Shown: positions 43,217-52,054 of the stretch, one piece after another
How positions within the stretch are numbered: position 1 is the first letter of the stretch
Layout: the number at the start of each line of letters is the position of its first letter
Origin: a bacterium
GTDB taxonomy: Bacteria; Gemmatimonadota; Glassbacteria; GWA2-58-10
Assembly: GCA_021372515.1 (NCBI GenBank)
Contig: JAJFUG010000029.1
Coordinates: 1-64,000, forward strand
Length of the DNA: 64,000 bases
Direction: 5' to 3'
Notes under the pieces: generated by a model
The model's database searches: none
What the model saw: the letters and a program-made list of their open reading frames with translations, nothing else
Told to the model about the DNA's origin: nothing
Position numbers and translations under genes: made by a program

Positions 43217-46200
43217 TCAGCTCTCCTTACCGTCACTGTGCCCGGACAGCTTCAGCTCGATCCGGAACGTCGCACCACCCAAGTAGTTATTCCAGAAAGA
43301 AACGCTCCCCCCGAGCCCCTGCACGAAACGTCTGACTATGGCCAGACCCAATCCCATACCCTCCCCCGGTTTCTTGGTCGAATAGAACGGATCGAAAATC
43401 TTGTCCCCGTCCCCCTCCGGTATGCCCGTGCCGTTGTCGCGCACTTCAAGGCAGGCCAATGTCCCCTCCCGGAGCAGCGACACCTCGATCCTTTTATCTG
43501 TCTTACCGCTCTCGTCCAGGGCGTGCATGGCGTTGAGCACCAGATTCAGCACAATCTGTTCCAGATGCACCCGGTTTCCGCGCACGAACAGGGAGGGTCC
43601 GTGCAGGTCGACAGCCAGGCGGACGCCGTGGTTGGTGAGCTGGCGGTCGATCAGCGACAGGGCGCTGCGCACGGCTGCGTTCACCTCCAGCTCGTCCTGA
43701 TTCTGCTGACGGGAGGGGACCCAGTAGGAGCGCATGTGATGGATTATGCCGTCGATCCGTGAGACGCTGCGCGTGATCGAGCGCAGCCAGCCGCTGAATT
43801 CCTCGGGCAGCAGCCCGTGGTTGCGGCGGTCCCAGAGCAGCACGCTGTCGGCGGTGACCTTGATGTCGTTGAGCGGCTGGTTGATCTCGTGCGTGATCCC
43901 GGCCGCCATCACTCCGATCGAGGCCAGACGGGAAGCGCGCTCGGCCATCTGCAGCGCGTCCGCCCGCTGCTTCTCGGCCTCCAGCATGGCGCAGGAGTTG
44001 GAATAGCGCAGCCAGGCGTTGACAATCATGTCCGCCGCGGTCTTGAGCAGTTCCACCTCCTCGTACTGCCAGACCGCCGGTGCGGAGCGGCTGAATATGA
44101 TCAGACCGTCCACCGACCGCCGCGTGGCGACCGGGAACACGCAGGCCGCCCCGATACCCCGCCCGGCGAACCATTCGCTCCATTCCGGATCGCCCGGGCG
44201 CCCGGGCTCGTAAACCACGCACCAGTCCCGTGCCACCGCCCTGACCAGTGATTCGGGTGGAATGTCCACCGGGCTGGAGGGGTCGTTCCAGGCTTTTTCC
44301 GCCACGTTCAGCAGAAGGACCGGCCAGTTCTGCTCATCGTTCAGGGGGGTCAGGTTCTGCAGGCTCACCTTGTCCAGAGACATCCGGCGGCCCAGCATTT
44401 CCAGCACTTCCAGCACCTCCTCACCCGTCGTGGAGGAGGTGTTCAGCCCCGAGGCGATCTCGGTCAGCAGGCTCTTGTAGCTCAAGGTCGCCTCCAGCCG
44501 GGAGTGCTCGCAGCGCAGCTTTTCCTCGGTCTTCATCAGCTCGGAGATTTTATCGCCGAGAAGGATGTTGGCCTCGCGCAGATCGTTGGTCCGGTGCACG
44601 ACCAGGCGCTCCAGGTTGATATGCCGGTGCAGCGCGTATCCCAGCAGGCCGAGGATGATCAGGCTGCCCAGGCCGGCCACCACCTGGAAGCCGCTCTCCC
44701 TGTACCAGGGCTGCAGGACAGTGAACTCGAAGCTCGCGGGACTGGGGTCGGCGTTGTGGTTCACGTCCATCGAGCGCACCTCGAAATGGTGCGGCCCGGC
44801 GCTCATGCCCCTGAACTCCACCGTATTACCCGGCTGGAACACTGACCATTCCGACCTGTCCAGGCTGTAGGAATAGAGCAGACGCTCCGGACGGGTCTGC
44901 TTCCAGCGGTCGAAGCCGGAGAAAATCAGCGTGACATTGCCCTCGGGCGACACCTCCCGATGGTTCTTGTTCCTGGGAATGAATGTCTCGGGGGATTCGT
45001 GGTCGGCCTCAGGGCGGAAAAGCGAAACCCCCTGGATGGTCCCGGCCCAGACCCGCCCGCGGCTGTCCTCGAGGACACTGAAAGTCCCTGTGTTCGGCAG
45101 GCCGTCCTCCTCGGTGTTGTCGATCCAGGAGCCCTCGACATATCGGTGCACCCCGTCGCCCGAGGCTACCCAGACCGTGCCGTTCGAGCCGAGCTGGATC
45201 GAGCGGACAGCGGACAGTCCCGTGCGCACCTGCGTCCAGGTCCCGCCTTTCATCTCCCAGATGCCATGCCGCCCGCCGACCCAGACCCGCCCGGGCTCCA
45301 GCTCACACATGCAGAAAAAGCCGTTATCCAGAATCACCGGGGCGGCCTCCACATAGTGGAACCCGCTGCTGTCCAGGACCCCGGACACCCGCTCGGACTG
45401 GCCGGCGATCCACAGTCCGCCTCCGGACAACTCCAGTATGTAACGCAGGTTGCCCAGGTTCCAGTTTTCCCCCCGGTCTATCAGGGTGCGGAAAACACGG
45501 CCGTCGAACTCCTCGATCCGGAAGCACGGCGACTGCGGCGCGTCGAAAGTCTGCACCAGCAGCCGTCCGTCTTTCCCCGGGGCGATCAGTCCCATGTAGC
45601 GCCGCCCGTCCGCGGTCGAGTCGGCGTTGCGGTAGGTCAGCCGCTGGAAGCTTTCCGTCTCCGGATCGAAAGCCAGCAGGAACCGGTTGTAGGGGATAGT
45701 CCCCACCACGATCCGGCCATCCGGCAGCTCGCAGACCGATTGCGTGAAATAGGGCTGCGTACTCAGGCCCGCGGGGAGCCTGTACCTTTTCCAGACCTCA
45801 CCGCTGTTCATCAGCAGAAGGTCTCCGGCGGCGAACCAGACCCTTCCGGCGCGGTCCTCCAGCATGGCATGCACCCGCAGGGTGACATCCGCCACCTCGA
45901 AAGGCGTCCGCCAGATCGAGGGTGTGTACCGCATCACCCCGTGGCTGCTGGTGAGCCAGAAAACACCGTCCGGCTGGACCGCCACCTCGCGCAGCTCGGC
46001 CGCCAGCATGCCGGTCTGCTCCTGACGGATCTCCTGTCCTTCCAGAAAGTACGACAGCCGGTTGCCCTCCTTGAGCAACCAGAGGCCCCGGTCCACATCG
46101 GGCCAGCACAGGATCACACTGCCGCGGCCGGCCGGACAGGCGTGCCAGATTCCGTTCTCCAGGCAAACCGCCGCTCCGCCTCCCGGCTTGTCGCGGCACC

Positions 46201-46942
46201 CGGCCACAACCGCCACCCGCCCACCCACACCCTCGACCGGACAGCGCAACCCGCGCAGACCTTCCTGTTTCAAGGGGTGACGCTGCTCCACCTGCACCGC
46301 GAGGTCGGCAGTGACCCGGATTTTCGCCAGCCCAAGCTCACAGGCCAGCCACACGGCGCCATCCCCGGCCTGGGTCATGTCGTTGAACCGTCCGAGCCCG
46401 ACCCGGGCCTCTTCGAGCAGCACAGCGGTGGCCCCGCTTCCTGGGTTAAAATATGTCAGACGCTGGGGCAGCAGATACAGCAAACCCTCCACGCCGCACG
46501 GTAAAAACGGTACAAGCTGGCGCACCAATCGGTCGGCGGGATATTCGTTGACGATCTCGTCGATCCTGAACTGTTGCCAGCGATTGTCCTGAAAAAGCTG
46601 GACCCCATTGGAATAAAGCGACCACAGCCGGCCGGAACAGCTTTCCACCACTTTCAGGTCATCGCCCGGACTGGGCTGACTTTTCACATACCGGCCGTTT
46701 TCATCCGCCACGCCGGTTATGCAGCTCATCTCGTTGACACCGCCGTGGGAAACCCAGATCCGGCCTTCCTGTCCGACAGTGATATAGCTGCACCAGGATT
46801 CAGTCAGTCCGTCCTGCACCCCGAAAAACCGCCAGTTGCTGGGATGGCTGGCCAGAGCGGAGCCGGTGAGAAAAAACAGGAAGAGTGCCGTGCATGGGAT
46901 ACAAACCCTGAGATTGCATGAATTGGACGGATTAGGGACCAT
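43217..46942 (-). CDS. Sensor histidine kinase with Reg_prop propeller, Y_Y_Y and GAF-like domain (module 2)
   Basis: 1241 aa from the ATG 5 nt after GGAG; a longer frame upstream has no ribosome site. Order: signal sequence, Reg_prop propeller with blades such as DGVFWLTSSHGV and RVWAGTIQGVSLF, Y_Y_Y domain (about 660-745), a transmembrane helix (about 748-770), coiled coil, a GAF-like domain (about 810-975) absent from the 1826-4927 kinase, then HisKA with GITHEINQPL (His1018) and HATPase (NLVLNAMHALD, DNGTGIP, GMGLGLAIV). The extra GAF-like part may add a cytoplasmic signal input. Its partner is the adjacent NtrC-type regulator. Confidence 0.93.
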   Translation of the reverse strand: MVPNPSNSCNLRVCIPCTALFLFFLTGSALASHPSNWRFFGVQDGLTESWCSYITVGQEGRIWVSHGGVNEMSCITGVADENGRYVKSQPSPGDDLKVVESCSGRLWSLYSNGVQLFQDNRWQQFRIDEIVNEYPADRLVRQLVPFLPCGVEGLLYLLPQRLTYFNPGSGATAVLLEEARVGLGRFNDMTQAGDGAVWLACELGLAKIRVTADLAVQVEQRHPLKQEGLRGLRCPVEGVGGRVAVVAGCRDKPGGGAAVCLENGIWHACPAGRGSVILCWPDVDRGLWLLKEGNRLSYFLEGQEIRQEQTGMLAAELREVAVQPDGVFWLTSSHGVMRYTPSIWRTPFEVADVTLRVHAMLEDRAGRVWFAAGDLLLMNSGEVWKRYRLPAGLSTQPYFTQSVCELPDGRIVVGTIPYNRFLLAFDPETESFQRLTYRNADSTADGRRYMGLIAPGKDGRLLVQTFDAPQSPCFRIEEFDGRVFRTLIDRGENWNLGNLRYILELSGGGLWIAGQSERVSGVLDSSGFHYVEAAPVILDNGFFCMCELEPGRVWVGGRHGIWEMKGGTWTQVRTGLSAVRSIQLGSNGTVWVASGDGVHRYVEGSWIDNTEEDGLPNTGTFSVLEDSRGRVWAGTIQGVSLFRPEADHESPETFIPRNKNHREVSPEGNVTLIFSGFDRWKQTRPERLLYSYSLDRSEWSVFQPGNTVEFRGMSAGPHHFEVRSMDVNHNADPSPASFEFTVLQPWYRESGFQVVAGLGSLIILGLLGYALHRHINLERLVVHRTNDLREANILLGDKISELMKTEEKLRCEHSRLEATLSYKSLLTEIASGLNTSSTTGEEVLEVLEMLGRRMSLDKVSLQNLTPLNDEQNWPVLLLNVAEKAWNDPSSPVDIPPESLVRAVARDWCVVYEPGRPGDPEWSEWFAGRGIGAACVFPVATRRSVDGLIIFSRSAPAVWQYEEVELLKTAADMIVNAWLRYSNSCAMLEAEKQRADALQMAERASRLASIGVMAAGITHEINQPLNDIKVTADSVLLWDRRNHGLLPEEFSGWLRSITRSVSRIDGIIHHMRSYWVPSRQQNQDELEVNAAVRSALSLIDRQLTNHGVRLAVDLHGPSLFVRGNRVHLEQIVLNLVLNAMHALDESGKTDKRIEVSLLREGTLACLEVRDNGTGIPEGDGDKIFDPFYSTKKPGEGMGLGLAIVRRFVQGLGGSVSFWNNYLGGATFRIELKLSGHSDGKES

Positions 46943-47441
46943 GGACGCTCCGGGATGAAAGAGCTGACGGTAGCTGCCGATCCCAGGCTTGCTGTATCTC
47001 CATCCTCTGCTCGCCGAGTCCACCCCCCGCCCACTAACCCCGTCCTGACACCGCCTTGTCGCACCCCAGGCTCTCCCTGCAGGCAGTATCCCGAGCGCAA
47101 CGACAGGAGGCCCGTGAACAGTTGTCTCGATATTCCCGTCTTACCCCACTATCTGTCTTGTTCCCTGGGCAGAACCATTTTATTACCGATACAAGCCCCT
47201 GTCAATGGCAGGCTTCAGCGGCGGCGTGCCGGATGGAGGACGGATCCGGTAGATACCGGCGCTCTTTCCTCGGGGCTATGCGGGCAGCCGGAATATTTCG
47301 AGAGATAAAAAGGCCAATACGATTTTCTTTCTCCACCGGAAACCGGCCGGCAATGCGAATAAGGTGGGCGGGGATTGAGATCCGTCGATCAAGCAGTCAC
47401 GAAGCGAGGTGTTTTCCGGTCACAGATTTGGAATGGGCGAT

Positions 47442-47481
47442 AAAACAAAAGAGAACGGATCTGCGAAACATCGCAAATCCG
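47442..47481 (-). terminator. Terminator after the tRNA-Val-like sequence
   Basis: On the minus strand CGGATTTGCGA and TCGCAGATCCG form an 11-bp stem with one G-T pair and a TGTT loop, followed by TTCTCTTTTGTTTT. Confidence 0.75.
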
Positions 47482-47502
47482 CTCCATTGCAGCATTTCAA
47501 GA

Positions 47503-47552
47503 TGGTGGGCGCTACTGGGATCGAACCTGTGACCTCCTGCTTGTAAGGCAGG
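47503..47552 (-). pseudogene. tRNA-Val(UAC)-like 3' half, D arm aberrant
   Basis: On the minus strand: CCTGC-CTTACAA-GCAGG anticodon arm, AGGTC variable loop, ACAGG-TTCGATC-CCAGT T arm, AGCGCCCACCA end. A possible 5' acceptor strand GGGCGTT lies at 47596-47602, but 43 nt without a D arm separate it from the anticodon stem, against about 19 normally. It is therefore a rearranged or decayed tRNA rather than a clear functional one. It is in the same orientation as the 21.7-kb remnant, with 42 of 49 positions identical. Confidence 0.55.
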
Positions 47553-47614
47553 CCCGGAAACCAGACCGCCCCACCGCGCAAAATACTCTAATTTCAACGC
47601 CCACAGGCACATGG

Positions 47615-47697
47615 CAGCCTGGCCGGACTGTTCTGTGGGCTGAGGATAAGTAGGATAAATCCGTTTCCTCGGCTATGTTTTGGCAAGAATTGGCAAA
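47615..47697. repeat. Dispersed 83-bp repeat, copy B
   Basis: Gap-free counterpart of 32971-33053, about 81 percent identical. It lies 12 bp upstream, on the minus strand, of the possible 5' end of the tRNA-like sequence. Confidence 0.65.
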
Positions 47698-47896
47698 CAA
47701 AAACCAAGATTTCGGAGGTTTAACTGAAATATTCTCGAATATGCCTGACCGGGGCTATCACCCTACTCTCAAACCAAAAGCCTGGATAGTATTATTAAAT
47801 CGAAATAATTACTGGCTAAGGATACCGCTGAGGCCGGAAAGCACAAAGACTATGGTTCCCGAGCGCCCAGTGACTGGCTGGAAACGGATTCAGTGG

Positions 47897-50383
47897 TCAG
47901 GTTGCTGTGGATGGTCTGGATATATCCCTTAACTTCCTGTACAAGGTAGCCCTGGATATACCGAGCATTTTAGCCGCTTTAATCTTATTACCGCCCATCT
48001 TCTCGATCATTTCCAGAATGTGATCTTTTTCCTGGTCCCTCATATCAAGATACAGCCGGCTGCGGGCGGCAGGTGGAGCGATCGCCTCGATGCCCGGAAA
48101 ATCCTTGATTGACAGTTTGCAGCCACGGCACAGGATCAGAGCTCTTTCCAGCAAGTTTCTCAATTCACGGATGTTGCCCGGCCAGGAATAGTGCCCCAGT
48201 TGATGCATCACTTCGGCGGACACCTCCAGGTTCGGGGCTCCAAGCGTGCCAAGTATATACTGCACCAGCGATTCGAAATCCTCCATCCTCTTCCTGAGAG
48301 GAGGAATATGGATCGGGAAGACATTGATGCGGAAAAAAAGATCCTGCCGGAAAGTTCCCTTGCGGGTTTCCTCAAAAAGGTCCATGTTCGTCGAGCAGAT
48401 CAGACGGAAATCGCTTTTTCTGACCCGGTCCTCCCCCAGACGGCGGTACTCTTTCTCCTCGATCACTTTAAGAAACTCGGCCTGCACTCCAATCGACATG
48501 TTACCTATTTCATCCAGAAACAGGGTGCCCCCATCCGCCAGATGGATCAGCCCCTTACGGTCCTGGACCGCCGAGGTGAACGCTCCGCGCAGGTGGCCGA
48601 ACAGTTCGCTGGCCAGCATCTCCCCTTTCAGACACGAACAGTTGATCTCCACGAAAGGCCTTGAATTCCTCCGGCTGTTCTCGTGAATCCAGCGGGCCAG
48701 GAGGCCTTTGCCGGTGCCAGTCTCACCCGTGAGAGTTACGGGAGTGTCATTTTCGGCGGCCAGGGAGGCGAGCTCCCGGATCTTTTCCATTGCGCTGTTC
48801 GTACCGAAGAAAGGAGTGTCTATCTTCATCAGGCGTTTGCGTTCCGTGATGTCGGTGATAGTGGTCTGGTAACCCCAGATGATTCCGTTACGGTCCAGCC
48901 TCAAAGTCGAGTTGCAGACACAGTCCATCACCGTGCTGTTGTTCTTTTTCAGCTTGATCTCATAGTCCCGGACCGATCCGGCTTTCTCCACGTCGCGCAG
49001 GAAACGGCGCTGGTCCGCCGGGTTCACGAAAATGCCGGAGGCGTCCAGCCGATTGAACTCGTTCCTGGTGTAGCCGAACAGGCTGAGCATGGCCGGGTTG
49101 GCCTCGATGAAACGGCCATCCCGGCTGATCACGCAGAGAGCGTCCTTCGACTCCTCGAAAAGCGCGCGGTACTTTTCCTCGCTGGCCAGAAGCGCGCGCT
49201 CGGCCTCCTTGCGCTGGGTGATATCCTCGAGCAGCAGTATGTACAAGGGCTTGAACATGCTCCTGTCCCGGCCGATTTTCAGACGGAAGACTTTGCCTTT
49301 CAGGTTCTCCTCGTCGATCTCCAGCTCCAGATCGAAGGTCAGCTTGAACCTTTCGATCTGGAACCTCGATTTGCGCGTGTATATCCTGATATCTGAAAGC
49401 AGGACCTCACCGGAATAGGTGGTGAAACCGATATGGTTCTGCCCGTCGTAGACGGCGTGCGGATCGATCGCGGTCAGAAGCGGGAGGCTTTCCTGAGTCG
49501 TCAGATTCTTAAGTGACCTCTGGATCCGGCCGCCGATCCTTTCCACGGCAATCTCGTATTCCGTGTCCGTATGCAGGGATTCGGGGCGCAGGAACAGGTT
49601 GGCGCAGTATTTCTGTATTCTGGCATAGCGGTTCACGGCCGCGGCGGTGCAGATCGTGTAGCCGATATAGTCCGGGTTGGTTTTCTCCTCGCCCGAGGCT
49701 CCGGACAGGATAAGGGACAGGTCGCGGATATTCTCGTCCAGTCCGGAGGTCCGGGTGCGGAACACCACCCGGATGTCCTCATCCGCCCCACCGTACTCCG
49801 CCGTGGACATCAGGTAGCAGTCGACCTCGTCCTTGATGTGCGGCCGGTGCAGGAAACACATCTTCCCGTCTATCTCGACAATATCCCATTTGCATTTCTG
49901 GGAGTTGCGGTACTGCACCCAGGAGGTGTCGATCCTGTCCGAGGGGCCCGGCCCCTCGTAGACCAGGCTCCACGCCGCCCCCTCGTCATAAGGCAGGTCC
50001 TCCAGAGTGTGGACGTTTTCCACGTAATTGACTATCCTGTCGAAATTGCGCTCCCCGATCAATTCCTTGATGTGTTTGTTCCGGTTGGTGTATTCGTAGA
50101 TATTGCGGGTGAGCAGGGGAAAATCGGGGGAAAACCCGACGATGTGCCAGCTTTCATCCAGAATCAGCTCCGGCATGCCTATCATCGAGCGGATGCCGAA
50201 CAGTTGCCTGGCCTGGCTGTCTCTTCTTTCGACAGATTCCTCGTATCTCTTTTCCAGCTCGTGCAGGGCCGTTTCGAGGTCTGCATTCATCGCCACCTGG
50301 CGTTCCAATTCCCTGATCCGCGTCTGAAGCTCATCCGGACCCTGAACGCTCCCGATTCCCTGTTTTCGGAGTCTGTCGATCAT
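47897..50383 (-). CDS. PAS-containing sigma-54-dependent transcriptional activator with a jelly-roll-like sensor region (module 3)
   Basis: 828 aa from an ATG behind a weak AAGAG; a GTG 63 nt further upstream is possible but has no ribosome site. An N-terminal coiled coil is followed by a PAS-like segment (about 50-110). A beta-rich region (about 130-335) with YEIAVERIGG and HIGFTTYSGEVLLSDIRIY resembles ConA/LamG-type lectin folds. Then a clear PAS domain (FEESKDALCVISRDG), AAA+ with GETGTGKG (about 553), GAFTSA instead of GAFTGA (about 598), TLFLDEIGNM, and a Fis HTH (NKIKAAKMLGISRATLYRKL). No receiver or transmembrane segment, so it senses in the cytoplasm. Probable activator of the promoter at 61.4 kb. 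Confidence 0.87.
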   Translation of the reverse strand: MIDRLRKQGIGSVQGPDELQTRIRELERQVAMNADLETALHELEKRYEESVERRDSQARQLFGIRSMIGMPELILDESWHIVGFSPDFPLLTRNIYEYTNRNKHIKELIGERNFDRIVNYVENVHTLEDLPYDEGAAWSLVYEGPGPSDRIDTSWVQYRNSQKCKWDIVEIDGKMCFLHRPHIKDEVDCYLMSTAEYGGADEDIRVVFRTRTSGLDENIRDLSLILSGASGEEKTNPDYIGYTICTAAAVNRYARIQKYCANLFLRPESLHTDTEYEIAVERIGGRIQRSLKNLTTQESLPLLTAIDPHAVYDGQNHIGFTTYSGEVLLSDIRIYTRKSRFQIERFKLTFDLELEIDEENLKGKVFRLKIGRDRSMFKPLYILLLEDITQRKEAERALLASEEKYRALFEESKDALCVISRDGRFIEANPAMLSLFGYTRNEFNRLDASGIFVNPADQRRFLRDVEKAGSVRDYEIKLKKNNSTVMDCVCNSTLRLDRNGIIWGYQTTITDITERKRLMKIDTPFFGTNSAMEKIRELASLAAENDTPVTLTGETGTGKGLLARWIHENSRRNSRPFVEINCSCLKGEMLASELFGHLRGAFTSAVQDRKGLIHLADGGTLFLDEIGNMSIGVQAEFLKVIEEKEYRRLGEDRVRKSDFRLICSTNMDLFEETRKGTFRQDLFFRINVFPIHIPPLRKRMEDFESLVQYILGTLGAPNLEVSAEVMHQLGHYSWPGNIRELRNLLERALILCRGCKLSIKDFPGIEAIAPPAARSRLYLDMRDQEKDHILEMIEKMGGNKIKAAKMLGISRATLYRKLRDISRPSTAT

Positions 50384-50703
50384 AGTGAGACTCTTTTCCC
50401 GGGCGGACTGAATTCTATGAGGACAATCCTGGCGGCCGAAATTCACTGATTTGTCTACGAGTGGCAGGATGGTATCAGAATCGGCCGGGACTCACTCCTG
50501 CGTACAGTATATATCGCGGTCGCTCCGGTTAAAAAAACTCCATCCATCTTGTGAAAATATAACGCCTGACCGACAGATACAAGACCATCCACGAAAACTC
50601 ATAAAATACAATTAGACCACATTTTACTGACAAAAGATGACAACCGGATGACAGCGAACGGATTCCGCTCCTTGACCAGGAATTTCATCCGGATTCAGTC
50701 CTG
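50384..50703. other. Intergenic region before the module 3 regulator gene
   Basis: 320 bp, AT-richer at 50520-50640. It probably carries the regulator's own promoter, but I could not place one firmly. No terminator of the amidohydrolase gene was recognised. Confidence 0.5.
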
Positions 50704-51786
50704 CTATACTCGGGGCCAATTCTTAGCGGTTCTCACAACTTTACCGACTGGCTGCATGATGCCGGGATACCATTTCAAAGCATTGTCAAAGTAGACCTTT
50801 TTGAGAATCTCGGGAGGAAGATACAACCCTCGCACCGTCTTCCCGTCCTTGCCAGCCTCCAGCTCCCAATCCGTTGCGAAATAGATCATATCCCGGATGT
50901 AGCTCTCCCTGGCCAGCGAGATTTCCTCGCGGCTGTCTTCCGGCGACTCGGCCCTGAGAACGCTGTCCGTGCCGTAAAGGATCCGGTCCTGGTACCGGAC
51001 GAAGAAATCCAGCACATTCCCCCTGTCCAGGGTGCGAAGGTACTCGATACGTGCCGCCAGGTCCACCGCCAGATTCGGGTGCCGGTCGAGGCAGTGCGAC
51101 AATCCCTCAAGACCCATCTCTCGACACCCCAGGTGGCACCAGACCACCCGCAGGGCAGAGTGCCTTTCCATTACGCTCTGCATGGCTTCGAGAAAGCTGC
51201 CTTGACCCGTCCCATTGTCGATGGCGCAGCCTCGATCCTCTGGGTCCGAGGTCCAGCCCGCCCGGTTGCAGCGAGCCTGGACCGATCCGGTCAAAACCTT
51301 CTGATCCGGAGGTTCCTCGATGTCGGCAACCAGGGTCAATCCCTGCCGGCACAGATAATCGAACACCGGATCGAGACCGGGGTCGTCGATCCCCCTCCGT
51401 CCGGGGTGGTGGTCCGGCCTGACCAGGCCCGTGTGCCGGTGGATTTTCACTCCGACCGCGCCGTTGGACCTTCCGTTTCCGATTTGCGCGAGGGTTCCCG
51501 CCTCCCGGCGCGGACTGCCCCAGTCCTCCAGGTTGAGCGAGGTGACCCAGGACAGATAGTCCGGGTATGCGCAATGCATCCTTTCAGCAGTAATAATCTG
51601 ACGGTTCAGATCGGGTCCCCACATTTCACTGCAACAGATATTGAGCCAATGGATTTTTACCGAATCGAGCATCTCGATAAAGGCGACTTGAGGAAAACGC
51701 ACTCCCAGGTGGGCATTTGAGTCTATCTTGGGCATCAGGGTCAATTGCGCCAGATATTCGGATTTGTTATGCCAGTCGAGTGTCAC
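50704..51786 (-). CDS. Amidohydrolase family (Amidohydro_2-like) TIM-barrel hydrolase
   Basis: 360 aa from a GTG 6 nt after GGAGA; a TTG-initiated extension upstream is less likely. The amidohydrolase-2 layout is visible: IDSNAHLG near the N-terminus, GVKIHRH, VWCHLGC and RILYGTD with the catalytic Asp. The first strand normally reads D-x-H-x-H, but here it is D-S-N-A-H, so the first metal ligand is Asn. Relatives hydrolyse or decarboxylate carboxylated rings and lactones, including uronate-derived products. No signal peptide, so cytoplasmic. It follows the PorV-like gene with a hairpin in between. Confidence 0.75.
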   Translation of the reverse strand: MTLDWHNKSEYLAQLTLMPKIDSNAHLGVRFPQVAFIEMLDSVKIHWLNICCSEMWGPDLNRQIITAERMHCAYPDYLSWVTSLNLEDWGSPRREAGTLAQIGNGRSNGAVGVKIHRHTGLVRPDHHPGRRGIDDPGLDPVFDYLCRQGLTLVADIEEPPDQKVLTGSVQARCNRAGWTSDPEDRGCAIDNGTGQGSFLEAMQSVMERHSALRVVWCHLGCREMGLEGLSHCLDRHPNLAVDLAARIEYLRTLDRGNVLDFFVRYQDRILYGTDSVLRAESPEDSREEISLARESYIRDMIYFATDWELEAGKDGKTVRGLYLPPEILKKVYFDNALKWYPGIMQPVGKVVRTAKNWPRV

Positions 51787-51993
51787 TTTTTTCTCCGAAC
51801 AAAATCGATGATTGACCGGAAGTTCCGTTCCTGCCACCAACCGTCAGACTCAGTAGCCCGATGGAATGTACAATCATCGAGGCACAGTTTGCGCAGCGGA
51901 CCGAGGTTTCAGCGGCCGGTTCCTATCGGGGCGCGCGATACGGGCATTTGGCAGCCTGATCCTTCCGCCCCCCGGCCATCCCCCGAATCCTCC

Positions 51994-52029
51994 TGAGACA
52001 CCCGGCTCCAGACAGAGCCGGGTGTCTCA
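51994..52029 (-). terminator. Strong hairpin after the module 3 PorV-like gene
   Basis: TGAGACACCCGGCTC and its perfect complement form a 15-bp stem with a 6-nt loop, 26 bp past the stop. No T-tract follows on the minus strand, so it may be an mRNA-stabilising or attenuating hairpin rather than a classical terminator. Confidence 0.55.
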
Positions 52030-52054
52030 GACTGAAAGCTTAAATCCGGTTTAA

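Larger units (their letters stand above)
46943..47896. other. Gene-free stretch with tRNA-like sequence and repeat
   Basis: 954 bp between the module 2 kinase and the module 3 regulator. It holds a tRNA-Val-like 3' half with a terminator and repeat copy B, annotated separately. No convincing promoter for the kinase and no protein gene were recognised in the rest. Confidence 0.6.

Noticed and set aside
21675-47552. Clean attL/attR pair of one integrative element
   Set aside because: The two tRNA halves differ at 7 of 49 positions and no integrase gene is seen, so only a tentative finding is made.
47503-47602. A complete tRNA-Val gene
   Set aside because: The 3' half is good, but the interval where the D arm should be is 43 nt and does not fold as one; kept as a remnant.
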